Source of the DNA: a virus
DNA: 27,337 nucleotides
Direction: 5' to 3' (one strand)
Virus record (IMG/VR): IMGVR_UViG_3300017989_000377
Location: 1-27,337 of that record
Below the pieces are notes generated by a model. It searched no databases. It saw nothing but the letters and a program-made list of their open reading frames with translations, and was not told the origin of the DNA. Positions 14,274 through 20,827 of the stretch are shown here, piece after piece; the stretch's first letter is position 1, and the number at the start of each line of letters is the position of its first letter. The translations under genes were made by a program, and so were the position numbers.

Positions 14274-14423
14274 ATGAAAACTGAAGATGTGCGACGGCGG
14301 ATGATTCGCTATGTGTCCGCTGCCAGGGACAAGCGTGAGCGCGCCTATCGCGTGGAACGTGCGAGTAGGGCGCTCTATAGGCTGAAAATCCATAACCTGA
14401 AGCGGGGGAGATGGCCTCTCTAA
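14274..14423 (+). CDS. Small basic helical protein
   Basis: 49 residues, Arg-rich throughout (MKTEDVRRRMIRYVSAARDK, then RVERASRALYRLKIHNLKR). A single long amphipathic helix is likely; nucleic-acid binding is possible. The SD is the shared 16-base module. Function unknown. Confidence 0.65.
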   Translation: MKTEDVRRRMIRYVSAARDKRERAYRVERASRALYRLKIHNLKRGRWPL

Positions 14424-14442
14424 TAGGAGAAAGGTAAGTGAC

Positions 14443-14514
14443 ATGCTAGATTGCATAGTGGTGGTAGGCGTCCTCGTGGCACTGCTGATGCTGTTTGCAG
14501 ATGATTTATCGTGA
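14443..14514 (+). CDS. 23-residue membrane peptide
   Basis: ATG with a GGAGAAAGG SD related to the modules upstream. Residues 4-19 (CIVVVGVLVALLMLFA) form one transmembrane helix, followed by DDLS. With the peptide at 13147 it is the second single-helix microprotein in this operon. Function unknown. Confidence 0.55.
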   Translation: MLDCIVVVGVLVALLMLFADDLS

Positions 14515-14547
14515 GCGGGCGGTGCGCTCGCAGAGAGGAGGGTCCCT

Positions 14548-15084
14548 ATGGGGATTGACTATGGTATGGGGAAAACGAACATCGATTCCGAAACGGGTAT
14601 TCGGTACGGTGTGATTTCCCAACACAGTGTGGGTTCATGGGCGTTGCAAGACATGGAGTATGACTACGGACCGCCGACGTGTCCATATTGTGGCGGAGAA
14701 GTTATCGAAATCAGTGAGTATGATGAAGATACTCTCGAAGGCTTTATGTCAGAACCGTATGAATGTGATGAGTACGTTTGCATCTCTTGTGAGCGTATTT
14801 TCGGTGGTGAATCGGCGTTCGGTGAAGCAATCGGCATGTATGTTGATAATGCCGATTACACGGTGACAACGTGTCTGGATTCAGACCTTATGGTCACTAG
14901 GTCGCCGTATTTCACCTATGCTGAATTCTGTTCACCGTGTGTGCCAGGGGCCGGAAATCTGGATCAGCCGGACCGGGCCGGACCGAAGACATACTGTCTC
15001 GGATATGACTGGTTTGATGAAGACAATCCGTGTCCATATCCGATCTATTCAATCGAGACTGGAGAACTCATTGTGGAGGGTTGA
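14548..15084 (+). CDS. Conserved phage zinc-ribbon protein
   Basis: 178 residues, strong GGAGGG SD. It opens MGIDYGMGKTNIDSETGIRY, a start I recognise from many uncharacterised phage proteins. CPYCG near residue 45 and CISC near 77 form a zinc ribbon. The C-terminal half has further cysteines and a TYCLGYDWFDEDNPCPYPIY end. It heads a set of larger early proteins. Function unknown. Confidence 0.82.
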   Translation: MGIDYGMGKTNIDSETGIRYGVISQHSVGSWALQDMEYDYGPPTCPYCGGEVIEISEYDEDTLEGFMSEPYECDEYVCISCERIFGGESAFGEAIGMYVDNADYTVTTCLDSDLMVTRSPYFTYAEFCSPCVPGAGNLDQPDRAGPKTYCLGYDWFDEDNPCPYPIYSIETGELIVEG

Positions 15085-15085
15085 G

Positions 15086-15622
15086 ATGAAAACACAATTT
15101 TTGACCGGAGATGTAAATTGGCTCGCTTATGGAGGCAAGTGGGTGTTACCCAAACTGAGCAATGGAGAATTTGACTATTGGCTCGTGGTCGAATTTATCA
15201 ACATGGATGAAGCCTGTGGCTGTGACAATGAGGGATACCCGAGGTACATTGCGGAAATTTCGGCAGTGTCGCCCGATGAAGCGGGACCGGAGAATCTAAC
15301 ACACGCACTTGAATGTTGCGGCCTCTCGGAAGATGTGGAACTGACGGAATTGATGAAAGTCGAGGTACTGCATACATACGGTATCAAGGCCCTTTGTGAT
15401 TCATTCTCCGGTAACAATGGGCGTCGGATTTTGCGGGAAGCAAAGCGAGCCTTGGACCCTATTGCGTCTATGTTGGGTTTTTTCATGGACGGCCCAAAGA
15501 ATCGCATCGGTCATACTGGTTGGGATTGTCTCAAAGGCGATATGTCAATCGATGCCGCTCAGGCGAATCGTGATCGGTGGGGTACCACGCCACCCCCTAA
15601 TATGCACGTTCAGGAGGCGTGA
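15086..15622 (+). CDS. Hypothetical phage protein
   Basis: 178 residues from the ATG at 15086, with GGAGGG SD overlapping the previous stop region. The N-terminal half is beta-rich (KTQFLTGDVNWLAYGGKWV, DYWLVVEFINM) and has an ACGCDNEG loop; the C-terminal half is helical (LREAKRALDPIASMLGFF). The start module TGGAGGGTTGAGATGAAA recurs before the gene at 17703. Function unknown. Confidence 0.75.
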   Translation: MKTQFLTGDVNWLAYGGKWVLPKLSNGEFDYWLVVEFINMDEACGCDNEGYPRYIAEISAVSPDEAGPENLTHALECCGLSEDVELTELMKVEVLHTYGIKALCDSFSGNNGRRILREAKRALDPIASMLGFFMDGPKNRIGHTGWDCLKGDMSIDAAQANRDRWGTTPPPNMHVQEA

Positions 15623-15623
15623 C

Positions 15624-15683
15624 TTGCCCTCAGACGCGGATCAGTTACAATATGAACTGTTGGAGAATGATGATGAGAGTTGA
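15624..15683 (+). CDS. Possible 19-residue acidic peptide, TTG start
   Basis: A TTG with a GGAGG SD six bases upstream opens an acidic frame, MPSDADQLQYELLENDDES, whose stop overlaps the next gene's start. It may serve to couple translation to the following gene. Weak evidence. Confidence 0.35.
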   Translation: MPSDADQLQYELLENDDES

Positions 15684-16287
15684 ACACATTGTGATCTGTA
15701 AGCTCCACGAGCTTACAGAAGAAGCTCAAGACAAGGCCCATGAGGAATATCTGGAACGTTTTGGCTGGGATATTCCGGCATGGAGGGAAGAGAATCGGGA
15801 ATCCTTGGAAGAATTTTGCAAGGTGTTCCCGGTCAAGGCAAAGAACTGGTCGTATGGTTACAGAACGGACATAACATCAGTGATAGAATTCAGTGCATAT
15901 GATGACGACGTTTGGGACTTGACCGGCCTGCGATTGCGGACATGGCTAATTAACAACTTTGAGGAATGGCTGTACAAGGGCAAGTACATCCATATCGTCA
16001 CCAATCTGAAGCCTTACTCGTACAAGTCCAAACATAGCAAGGCGATCATCGAACCGTCCTGCTGCCCGTTCACTGGATATTGTATGGACGAAAACTTGCT
16101 GGACCCGATTCGCAAGTTTATCAAGGAACCGGATGGTCGAACCTTGGAGGACCTGCTGAACGAATGCCTCTGGTCCTGGGTAAATGCCTGCCAGGAAGAC
16201 TACGAGTACGAAATGACCTTCGAGTTCTTCAAAGAGCACGCCGAGGCGAATGAGTGGGAGTTTTATCAGAATGGGAAAATGATCTGA
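15673..16287 (+). CDS. Hypothetical phage protein
   Basis: 204 residues. Three ATGs lie in a row; the last (15673) has the best distance to GGAG and gives MRVEHIVICKLHELTEEAQD. A central NWSYGYRTDITSVIEFS and DLTGLRLRTWLINNFEEWLY are followed by a CCPFTGYCMDE loop and an acidic helical end. This type recurs in uncharacterised phages as far as I recall. Function unknown. Confidence 0.78.
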   Translation: MRVEHIVICKLHELTEEAQDKAHEEYLERFGWDIPAWREENRESLEEFCKVFPVKAKNWSYGYRTDITSVIEFSAYDDDVWDLTGLRLRTWLINNFEEWLYKGKYIHIVTNLKPYSYKSKHSKAIIEPSCCPFTGYCMDENLLDPIRKFIKEPDGRTLEDLLNECLWSWVNACQEDYEYEMTFEFFKEHAEANEWEFYQNGKMI

Positions 16288-16349
16288 CCAGCCCTTCACT
16301 GTAAGCCGACGACTAACGATCCCCGATCGGGGCAGAAAGGACGTGTAAC

Positions 16350-16940
16350 ATGGAACGCAATATCATCATCGCCGATCAGACGTATGTGGTTGAGGCGGAT
16401 GGCTATATTCCGTCGTTGCCGGATTTGTCTGGCGACGACTGGCGGGATCAGGCGGATGAGGCCTTGGACAACGGCATTGAAACTTGCTATAGGTATGCTC
16501 TGACAGACGGCCTCAACCTTTATATTGATGTGGAACAGGGCGACATCGTCGGCGTGCAAGTGTCGGCTGAACCAATGCTGGCTCACATGCGAGAGTGGTG
16601 GCACGCTATGGCGTGCGGCGACGCGGAAGAGGCGGAGTGGTTGGCCGTTTTGGGCTTCTCGGGTCTTGACGTGTTGGAAACTGCCGACGAGGATTACAAC
16701 GGCCCCTGCCGCGTGTGGCATGAGCCTTGCTACTATCAGGGTACGTGCAACGCCCCGCCTGACCATTTCGCCCGCGTAGAGGGCACCGACGACATTCGCG
16801 AGTTTGTGACTCGCGAGGCGGCCCAATCATACGTGGATGAGTACTACAACGCCCCGAGCAAGTATGATGGTATACCCGCGTGCAATGTGCTGTCTCATGG
16901 TCAGGCGGGAGCGGACAAACTCACAATCGTGAAGGCATAA
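16350..16940 (+). CDS. Hypothetical acidic phage protein
   Basis: 196 residues, strongly acidic. It starts MERNIIIADQTYVVEADGYI and has NLYIDVEQGDIVGV and WWHAMACGDAEEAEWLA helices, with a C-terminal helix TREAAQSYVDEYYNAPSKYD. The 62-base gap before it carries the hairpin CCCCGATCGGGG (16321-16332) and an AGAAAGGA SD. Acidic early proteins may mimic DNA, but that is conjecture here. Confidence 0.75.
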   Translation: MERNIIIADQTYVVEADGYIPSLPDLSGDDWRDQADEALDNGIETCYRYALTDGLNLYIDVEQGDIVGVQVSAEPMLAHMREWWHAMACGDAEEAEWLAVLGFSGLDVLETADEDYNGPCRVWHEPCYYQGTCNAPPDHFARVEGTDDIREFVTREAAQSYVDEYYNAPSKYDGIPACNVLSHGQAGADKLTIVKA

Positions 16941-17120
16941 ACGATCCCCGGCCCGGTGCCTTGCGAGGCGTCGTCAGCTAACGACCTTCCGCTGTGGACC
17001 GTGATGTCACGGTCCCATGCGAACGGCCGTTCCTGTATCTGGTGAGAGACAGGGAATGTACCACCAGATGGACCGTAATTCATACCGGATGGAGTTACAT
17101 AGCAGAAAGAGAGTGTTGCT
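16941..17120. other. Non-coding stretch with hairpins
   Basis: No credible gene. It holds the perfect hairpin GGACCGTG-ATGT-CACGGTCC (16996-17015) and the palindrome GAACGGCCGTTC (17020-17031). The start resembles the gap before 16350 (AACGATCCCCG in both). Likely an RNA processing or stability region. Confidence 0.5.
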
Positions 17121-17285
17121 ATGAATTGTCTAGACTCACAAGCGGAAAGGGAGGGAGCGGCAATTCAACAAATGCGATCCTACGCGCTGCGGAAACCGTC
17201 GTGTCGAGTGAAGCGCTGGGAACTACGGAGGGGCCTGGAAATCAGGGATGGGCGTCGTCGATTCAATGCGTTATTTGGGGGGTGA
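17121..17285 (+). CDS. Small basic hypothetical protein
   Basis: 54 residues from the ATG at 17121, preceded by AGAGAG. The sequence MNCLDSQAEREGAAIQQMRS continues into a basic helix (CRVKRWELRRGLEIRDGRRR). The charge pattern and the short gap to the next gene support coding. Function unknown. Confidence 0.6.
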   Translation: MNCLDSQAEREGAAIQQMRSYALRKPSCRVKRWELRRGLEIRDGRRRFNALFGG

Positions 17286-17286
17286 C

Positions 17287-17517
17287 ATGACGAAGAAACA
17301 TTTTCGAAAGCTGGCATACAAGCTGGCGATGCAGGAACCACGACAAGACGGTGCGCTCGATGAGTCAATGATTCTGGATGAACGCCACGAAACATGGCAA
17401 GTGTGCTGCGCAGCCGTCGCGGATGCGTGTGAGTATTTCAGTCCGAGGTTCAGCCGTGGTACGTTCCTGGTAGCCTGCCATAGAGACTACTGGAAAAACC
17501 ACAAACCACCACGTTAA
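17287..17517 (+). CDS. Small hypothetical phage protein
   Basis: 76 residues from the ATG at 17287, SD GGGGGG, one base after the previous stop. It reads MTKKHFRKLAYKLAMQEPRQ, then a helix WQVCCAAVADACEYFSP and the end RFSRGTFLVACHRDYW. This layout is frequent in phage early clusters. Function unknown. Confidence 0.7.
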   Translation: MTKKHFRKLAYKLAMQEPRQDGALDESMILDERHETWQVCCAAVADACEYFSPRFSRGTFLVACHRDYWKNHKPPR

Positions 17518-17533
17518 AACTTTGGGGGGTAAT

Positions 17534-17701
17534 ATGACTTATCCATTTCCAGTATGTGAGAAACGGGTCAGTTGGTTTGTTGTCGATGCTGTTGCAGAAG
17601 CACTCATTGAAAATTCACAGTGGTTTGTCTGTACTCCGTATCCAGATGGAGATTGGCTTATTACAGTAAAAGCGGAGAATGAACATATGTTGGAGGGTTG
17701 A
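17534..17701 (+). CDS. Small hypothetical protein
   Basis: 55 residues, ATG with a GGGGGG SD. MTYPFPVCEKRVSWFVVDAV leads into a helix and then a strand pair (WFVCTPYPDGDWLITVKAE). It looks like a compact alpha/beta fold. The end overlaps the SD of the next gene. Function unknown. Confidence 0.65.
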   Translation: MTYPFPVCEKRVSWFVVDAVAEALIENSQWFVCTPYPDGDWLITVKAENEHMLEG

Positions 17702-17702
17702 G

Positions 17703-18338
17703 ATGAAACGCTACAAACTGACAACGCAGGACATGAAAACACGTCCTGGGGAAAGAAACGAAACACGGTGGGTCGTGGGGGAGTGGGTTGAAGCTACAGG
17801 TGACCTGGAACAGGACTTATGTTCGGATGCGTACATTCACTGGTATGACGACCCATTACTAGCTGTTTTGCTGAATCCGGTTCACGCCTGTCTTGATAAT
17901 CCAAGGTTGTGGGAAGTTGAGGTTACTGGGGACACAAAAACAGACGGACAGTTGAAGGGCGGTTCCAGGCGAGTGCGATTGGTGAGGGAAATCGACGTGC
18001 CCAGAATAACAATAGAAATGTGTGTGACATTTGCCATTCTGTGTGCCAAGGCCGTATACAAAGACAGAGAATGGAACACATGGGCAGACCGATGGCTGAG
18101 TGGAGAGGATCGCACTACCAACGCTGCTGACGCTGCCGGCTACGCTGCCCGTGCTGTTGTCGACGCCGACGCTGTCTCGGCTGCCAACGCTGCTGCCAAC
18201 GCTGCTGACGCTGCCGGCTACGCTGCCCGTGCTGTTGTCGACGCCGACGCTGTCTCGGCTGCCGACGCTGCTGTTGACGCTGCCTATGCTGCTGTCGATA
18301 TTGATCTGAAGAAGATCGCAACAGAGGCCACGCGATGA
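17703..18338 (+). CDS. DUF7666-like phage protein with Ala-rich repeat tail
   Basis: 211 residues. Residues 1-140 resemble a common phage protein: a strand, then DAYIHWYDDPLLAVLLNPVH, LWEVEV, and TFAILCAKAVYKDREWNTWA, ending LSGEDRTTNA. From about 140 to 200 it turns into Ala/Asp repeats (NAADAAGYAARAVVDADAV, twice), encoded by a 68-base perfect DNA repeat. In relatives this tail is also alanine-rich and varies in length, as far as I recall. Function unknown. Confidence 0.78.
   Translation: MKRYKLTTQDMKTRPGERNETRWVVGEWVEATGDLEQDLCSDAYIHWYDDPLLAVLLNPVHACLDNPRLWEVEVTGDTKTDGQLKGGSRRVRLVREIDVPRITIEMCVTFAILCAKAVYKDREWNTWADRWLSGEDRTTNAADAAGYAARAVVDADAVSAANAAANAADAAGYAARAVVDADAVSAADAAVDAAYAAVDIDLKKIATEATR
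18119..18264 (+). repeat. 68-bp perfect tandem repeat inside a gene
   Basis: Copies at 18119-18186 and 18197-18264 (period 78, a multiple of three) are identical. They encode the Ala-rich tail. Identity at all codon positions suggests a recent duplication. Confidence 0.9.
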
Positions 18339-18571
18339 AGCGACCGTGTGCGAAGTGTCGGAATCGGGGGGCGGTGTTCAAGCCGACTCGGAATTCAAAC
18401 GACTGGCAACAGGTGATTGCCTGTGATCGGTGCAATCGATTTCGTACCGATCTCGAAGCTGCCAGATGGTATTACAAGCAGCCGAAAGTCGTTGAATTTG
18501 ATGGAGCTATTGCCGTGGTTGGGGAAGAAAAAGACCGATGGAAAGAACATTGGCCTAAAGTCGCGGATTGA
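18335..18571 (+). CDS. Zinc-ribbon protein
   Basis: 78 residues, ATG overlapping the previous stop (ATGA). MKRPCAKCRNRGAVFKPTRN and ACDRCNRFRTD give two CxxC pairs of one zinc ribbon. The rest is a charged helical tail with WYYKQPKVVEFDG. Function unknown. Confidence 0.75.
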   Translation: MKRPCAKCRNRGAVFKPTRNSNDWQQVIACDRCNRFRTDLEAARWYYKQPKVVEFDGAIAVVGEEKDRWKEHWPKVAD

Positions 18572-18590
18572 GTCAGTCGAGGAAGTGAGT

Positions 18591-18758
18591 ATGTTGAAAG
18601 CTATTCTCTTTTTCATTGGTGTTCATTCAGCCCCGCCCTTGGCGATGTTGGTTCTGGGCTACATGGCCGGGGTAAGGGGAGGGGCCTTGTTGCTGTGCGT
18701 CGTCATCGCCGTTATTGCCTGGATCATGTTTTTGGATTTTATTGGGGATCAGGATTGA
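18591..18758 (+). CDS. Two-helix membrane protein
   Basis: 55 residues with a GAGGAAGTGAGT leader. Two hydrophobic segments, ILFFIGVHSAPPLAMLVLGY and ALLLCVVIAVIAWIMFLDFI, are separated by a short GVRGG turn; the end is acidic (GDQD). This is a hairpin topology like small class II holins, but no endolysin is nearby. Its stop overlaps the -35 box of the small-RNA promoter. Confidence 0.65.
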   Translation: MLKAILFFIGVHSAPPLAMLVLGYMAGVRGGALLLCVVIAVIAWIMFLDFIGDQD

Positions 18759-18783
18759 CACGCCCGGCATCATTTGCTATACT
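18755..18783 (+). promoter_or_regulatory. Sigma-70 promoter of the small RNA
   Basis: TTGACA at 18755-18760, a 17-base spacer, TATACT at 18778-18783. This is the best sigma-70 match in the window. No ORF follows; the product is the RNA at 18786-18868. Confidence 0.88.
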
Positions 18784-18785
18784 AT

Positions 18786-18868
18786 GATCGGCCCGCTGGG
18801 TTTCGAGTGCCGATACTGCACAGTATCGGACTCACCCCTAGAGCTTACCAGCGGGCCGATCCTTTTTC
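18786..18868 (+). ncRNA. Structured small RNA with antisense box
   Basis: Closing stem GATCGGCCCGCTGG (18786-18799) pairs perfectly with 18848-18861, then CTTTTTC ends the transcript. If the start is near 18790 the stem is about 10 bp. Inside is a hairpin, GAGT plus CCGATACT pairing with AGTATCGG plus ACTC, around a GCAC loop. The remaining single strand 18834-18847 (ACCCCTAGAGCTTA) is complementary over 12 bases to 13127-13138 and 12109-12120 and over 10 bases to 12093-12102. It has no ORF. The layout, beside the integrase, resembles phage antisense immunity RNAs. Confidence 0.8.
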
Positions 18869-19708
18869 TCAATCATCTTCATCAAGGCAGTCGGTCGCTC
18901 CCGTTACACTCGGGCGGGTAAGGTGTACGTACACCGTTTCCGTCGTCCTGGTGCTGGCATGGCCCAGAATCTCAGCAATCTTCTTGAGGGATTCTCCCTT
19001 CTCGACCATGCGCGTCGTGAAGTAGTGCCGCAGACTGTGTGGTGTGGCGACGGGGTCGATCCTCGCCCGGCGAGACACGGCCTCCAGCATGTGTGAGAGA
19101 TGCCGTCGATGCTTGTTGTAAGCGGCAACAAACGGGATCGGGTCTTCTCCTTTGTGTTTGAGTAGCATTTCTCGTAGGCCCCAGCTTATCGGAACCGAGC
19201 GAAATCGATCTTGTTGTCCTCGCTTGGTTTTTCCTCGCACCACGACATGTCGGTAGTCGGGTGTGAAATCCTTCCAAGCGATGCAGCAAAATTCCCTGGT
19301 TCGCGCGCCGGTACGCGCCAGGAAATAGATAGCTTCCCACTCCGTTCCTCTGGCCGCTCGCAAAAGGAGCTGTACTTCTTCATGTGAGAGTATCCGTCGC
19401 GAGATTTCTGCTTTCGGTAGGTAGTCCACTTTCCGCATGGGGTTGTCCAGATCGTATTGTCTGCTCACCCAGTGACACAGGCTTTTCAATACATTAATAT
19501 ATGTGTTGACTGAATTGGTTTTCACGCCCGTAGTGACAAGCTGGTCCTTCCAGTCATCAACTTGTCGCCAGCTCAGTTCTTCGAAGTATGGTGGCATGAA
19601 CGGTCGGAATCTGCGCATCACCTTACAGTACAATTCCGTGGTTGCCTCTGAACGGTGGAGTCGGATGTACTGTAGCCACTGACGAATTACTACCTCAGAG
19701 TGATTCAT
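18869..19708 (-). CDS. int: Tyrosine recombinase / phage integrase
   Basis: 279 residues from the ATG at 19708, which has AGGAG seven bases upstream; a longer frame to 19879 lacks an SD. The N-terminal part is a SAM-like core-binding domain (HSEVVIRQWLQYIRLHRSEA). The catalytic set is Arg136 (TGART), Lys about 161, His224 and Arg227 (HSLRHYF), His250 (LGHAS) and Tyr260 (TVYVH), all present. It cuts and joins phage and host attachment sites. It is the only leftward gene in the rightward half and has its own promoter. Its stop lies next to the small-RNA T-run, so the two transcripts converge. Confidence 0.93.
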   Translation of the reverse strand: MNHSEVVIRQWLQYIRLHRSEATTELYCKVMRRFRPFMPPYFEELSWRQVDDWKDQLVTTGVKTNSVNTYINVLKSLCHWVSRQYDLDNPMRKVDYLPKAEISRRILSHEEVQLLLRAARGTEWEAIYFLARTGARTREFCCIAWKDFTPDYRHVVVRGKTKRGQQDRFRSVPISWGLREMLLKHKGEDPIPFVAAYNKHRRHLSHMLEAVSRRARIDPVATPHSLRHYFTTRMVEKGESLKKIAEILGHASTRTTETVYVHLTRPSVTGATDCLDEDD

Positions 19709-19888
19709 TTTTCTTCTCCTCACGTAAAGAATAGTGATAATTTGGTAAAACGCAAATCGTTTTTCGCCCGAAAAAATCTCGCGTCCCGGCTGTTTGGCAG
19801 CTACAAAACAGTAATTGAGAATAAACCACCAGCCTATCCCAGACCGATAGCCCGAGATGCACGACTTTATCGGGCACATTCCGAGGGT

Positions 19889-19917
19889 ATCGTATCATCA
19901 GTTTCGAATCAAGTCAA
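19889..19917 (-). promoter_or_regulatory. Sigma-70 promoter of the integrase gene
   Basis: On the minus strand TTGACT (19917-19912), a 17-base spacer, and TACGAT (19894-19889). The expected transcript has a leader of about 170 bases before the ATG at 19708, long enough for RNA-level control; possible stems include GCTGCCAAACAGC. Confidence 0.75.
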
Positions 19918-19940
19918 GAAAATTTTTTAGGGGGTGTCGT

Positions 19941-20132
19941 ATGAAACACGTAACGAAACGCGCTGTTGATCCTGTAACGGGATGCCCACGTCACCCAAGG
20001 TATCAAGTCAAGCGACGACCCAGATCGGACTGTCCGATCTGTCACTATCTCTGGCAGGGCAAACAAGAGCGTGAAGTAGGAAAGCAACCACGAATTGACG
20101 TTTTTAAGTTGAGTAAGGAGATGGGTCTATGA
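19941..20132 (+). CDS. Small zinc-knuckle protein
   Basis: 63 residues, SD AGGGGG. MKHVTKRAVDPVTGCPRHPR, then SDCPICHYLWQGKQ. CxxH and CxxC give one zinc site (CPRH, CPIC). It is basic and short. It opens the rightward operon after the integrase. Function unknown. Confidence 0.7.
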   Translation: MKHVTKRAVDPVTGCPRHPRYQVKRRPRSDCPICHYLWQGKQEREVGKQPRIDVFKLSKEMGL

Positions 20133-20179
20133 AGAAGTACACGAACACAATCATATATATGGAGGACACTTCATGTTGA
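20129..20179 (+). CDS. Possible 16-residue coupling peptide
   Basis: The ATG overlaps the previous stop (ATGA) and the frame MKKYTNTIIYMEDTSC ends over the start of the next gene. It may only carry ribosomes to the next start. Weak evidence. Confidence 0.3.
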   Translation: MKKYTNTIIYMEDTSC

Positions 20180-20358
20180 ACTTCGTTGACTTTGATTGTC
20201 ACATCGTCAATTTGATTGACGTTGGCATGAATCCACGGCTTCCCAGATTCTGGGAGGCGATGCGCCTGTATGTGAAGACTTTCGCGGGACCGGGGTTACG
20301 ACCACCGTTGATGGAGCGATTACGTCGTAAACGAGCGGAGGCATTGAAGCATGGCTAG
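20173..20358 (+). CDS. Small hypothetical protein
   Basis: 61 residues, ATG with GGAGG seven bases upstream. The first half is hydrophobic and acidic (MLNFVDFDCHIVNLIDVGMN), the second basic and helical (PPLMERLRRKRAEALKHG). It overlaps the next gene by eight bases. Function unknown. Confidence 0.65.
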   Translation: MLNFVDFDCHIVNLIDVGMNPRLPRFWEAMRLYVKTFAGPGLRPPLMERLRRKRAEALKHG

Positions 20359-20557
20359 ACGTGTTCGGAAACCGTTCAAAGCTCAGACCAATAAAGGTAT
20401 ACGTTTGTCTATGCCCAAGATTGCGGCTATGGCTGAAACACAGCGTGATTCCTTGATCGCGCGTCATGGTCTGGAGCAGGCTCTCAAGGTCGCAAAGCTG
20501 GTGTACCAGAAGGTGCAAGCTACTTACAACGTTCAGAAGAAAATGGGGAAGATATGA
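20351..20557 (+). CDS. Small basic helical protein
   Basis: 68 residues. A basic start, MARRVRKPFKAQTNKGIRLS, leads to a long helix (AMAETQRDSLIARHGLEQAL) and a basic tail. Nucleic-acid binding is plausible but unproven. Both ends overlap neighbouring genes, showing a coupled operon. Confidence 0.68.
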   Translation: MARRVRKPFKAQTNKGIRLSMPKIAAMAETQRDSLIARHGLEQALKVAKLVYQKVQATYNVQKKMGKI

Positions 20558-20733
20558 TAGAACACACTGAACTCAGCGTTTTCCGTCCGGCTTGGACTCA
20601 ACGCAAACTCCAAGCCGGCGGTGATTTGCTCTGGCACGGAATCATAGAAGGATATTTCGACAAGACGCAAGGCATGCCAGGTAAAATCGGTAGGGTTATT
20701 GAGCGCAGGCGGCGCAATCGTTACAACCCGTAG
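20554..20733 (+). CDS. Small hypothetical protein
   Basis: 59 residues, overlapping the previous stop by four bases (ATGA), SD GGGGAAG. MIEHTELSVFRPAWTQRKLQ, then LLWHGIIEGYFDK and a basic tail RVIERRRRNRYNP. It is the last gene before the control element at 20777-20816. Confidence 0.68.
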   Translation: MIEHTELSVFRPAWTQRKLQAGGDLLWHGIIEGYFDKTQGMPGKIGRVIERRRRNRYNP

Positions 20734-20776
20734 CTTTTCACGCCACTTTTTCACTTTTTTCTTTCACATTCCTCAT

Positions 20777-20816
20777 AAAATCCGGGGTTTGAACTTATAT
20801 TCCAGCCCTTTATTGG
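20777..20816 (+). promoter_or_regulatory. Twin control element, regulator copy
   Basis: AAAATCCG, GGGTTTGAACTTATAT, TCCAGCCCTTTATTGG, followed at once by the SD of the helix-turn-helix gene. Nearly identical to 10304-10342 (minus). A pyrimidine-rich stretch precedes it (20735-20776). No sigma-70 -35 box is seen. Probably a phage-specific promoter with leader. Confidence 0.65.
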
Positions 20817-20827
20817 AGGCGATTAAC

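Noticed and set aside
16994-17290. 98-codon plus-strand ORF
   Set aside because: It crosses strong hairpins and competes with the better 17121 gene, which has correct spacing to its neighbour.
18115-18435. Gln/Arg-rich minus-strand ORF
   Set aside because: Antisense of the GCTGAC-type Ala repeat; composition is fully explained by the repeat.
18786-18861. tRNA or tRNA fragment (a GGTTTCGAGT stretch looks like a T-arm)
   Set aside because: No acceptor, anticodon or D-arm arrangement; the stems and T-run fit a small terminated RNA.
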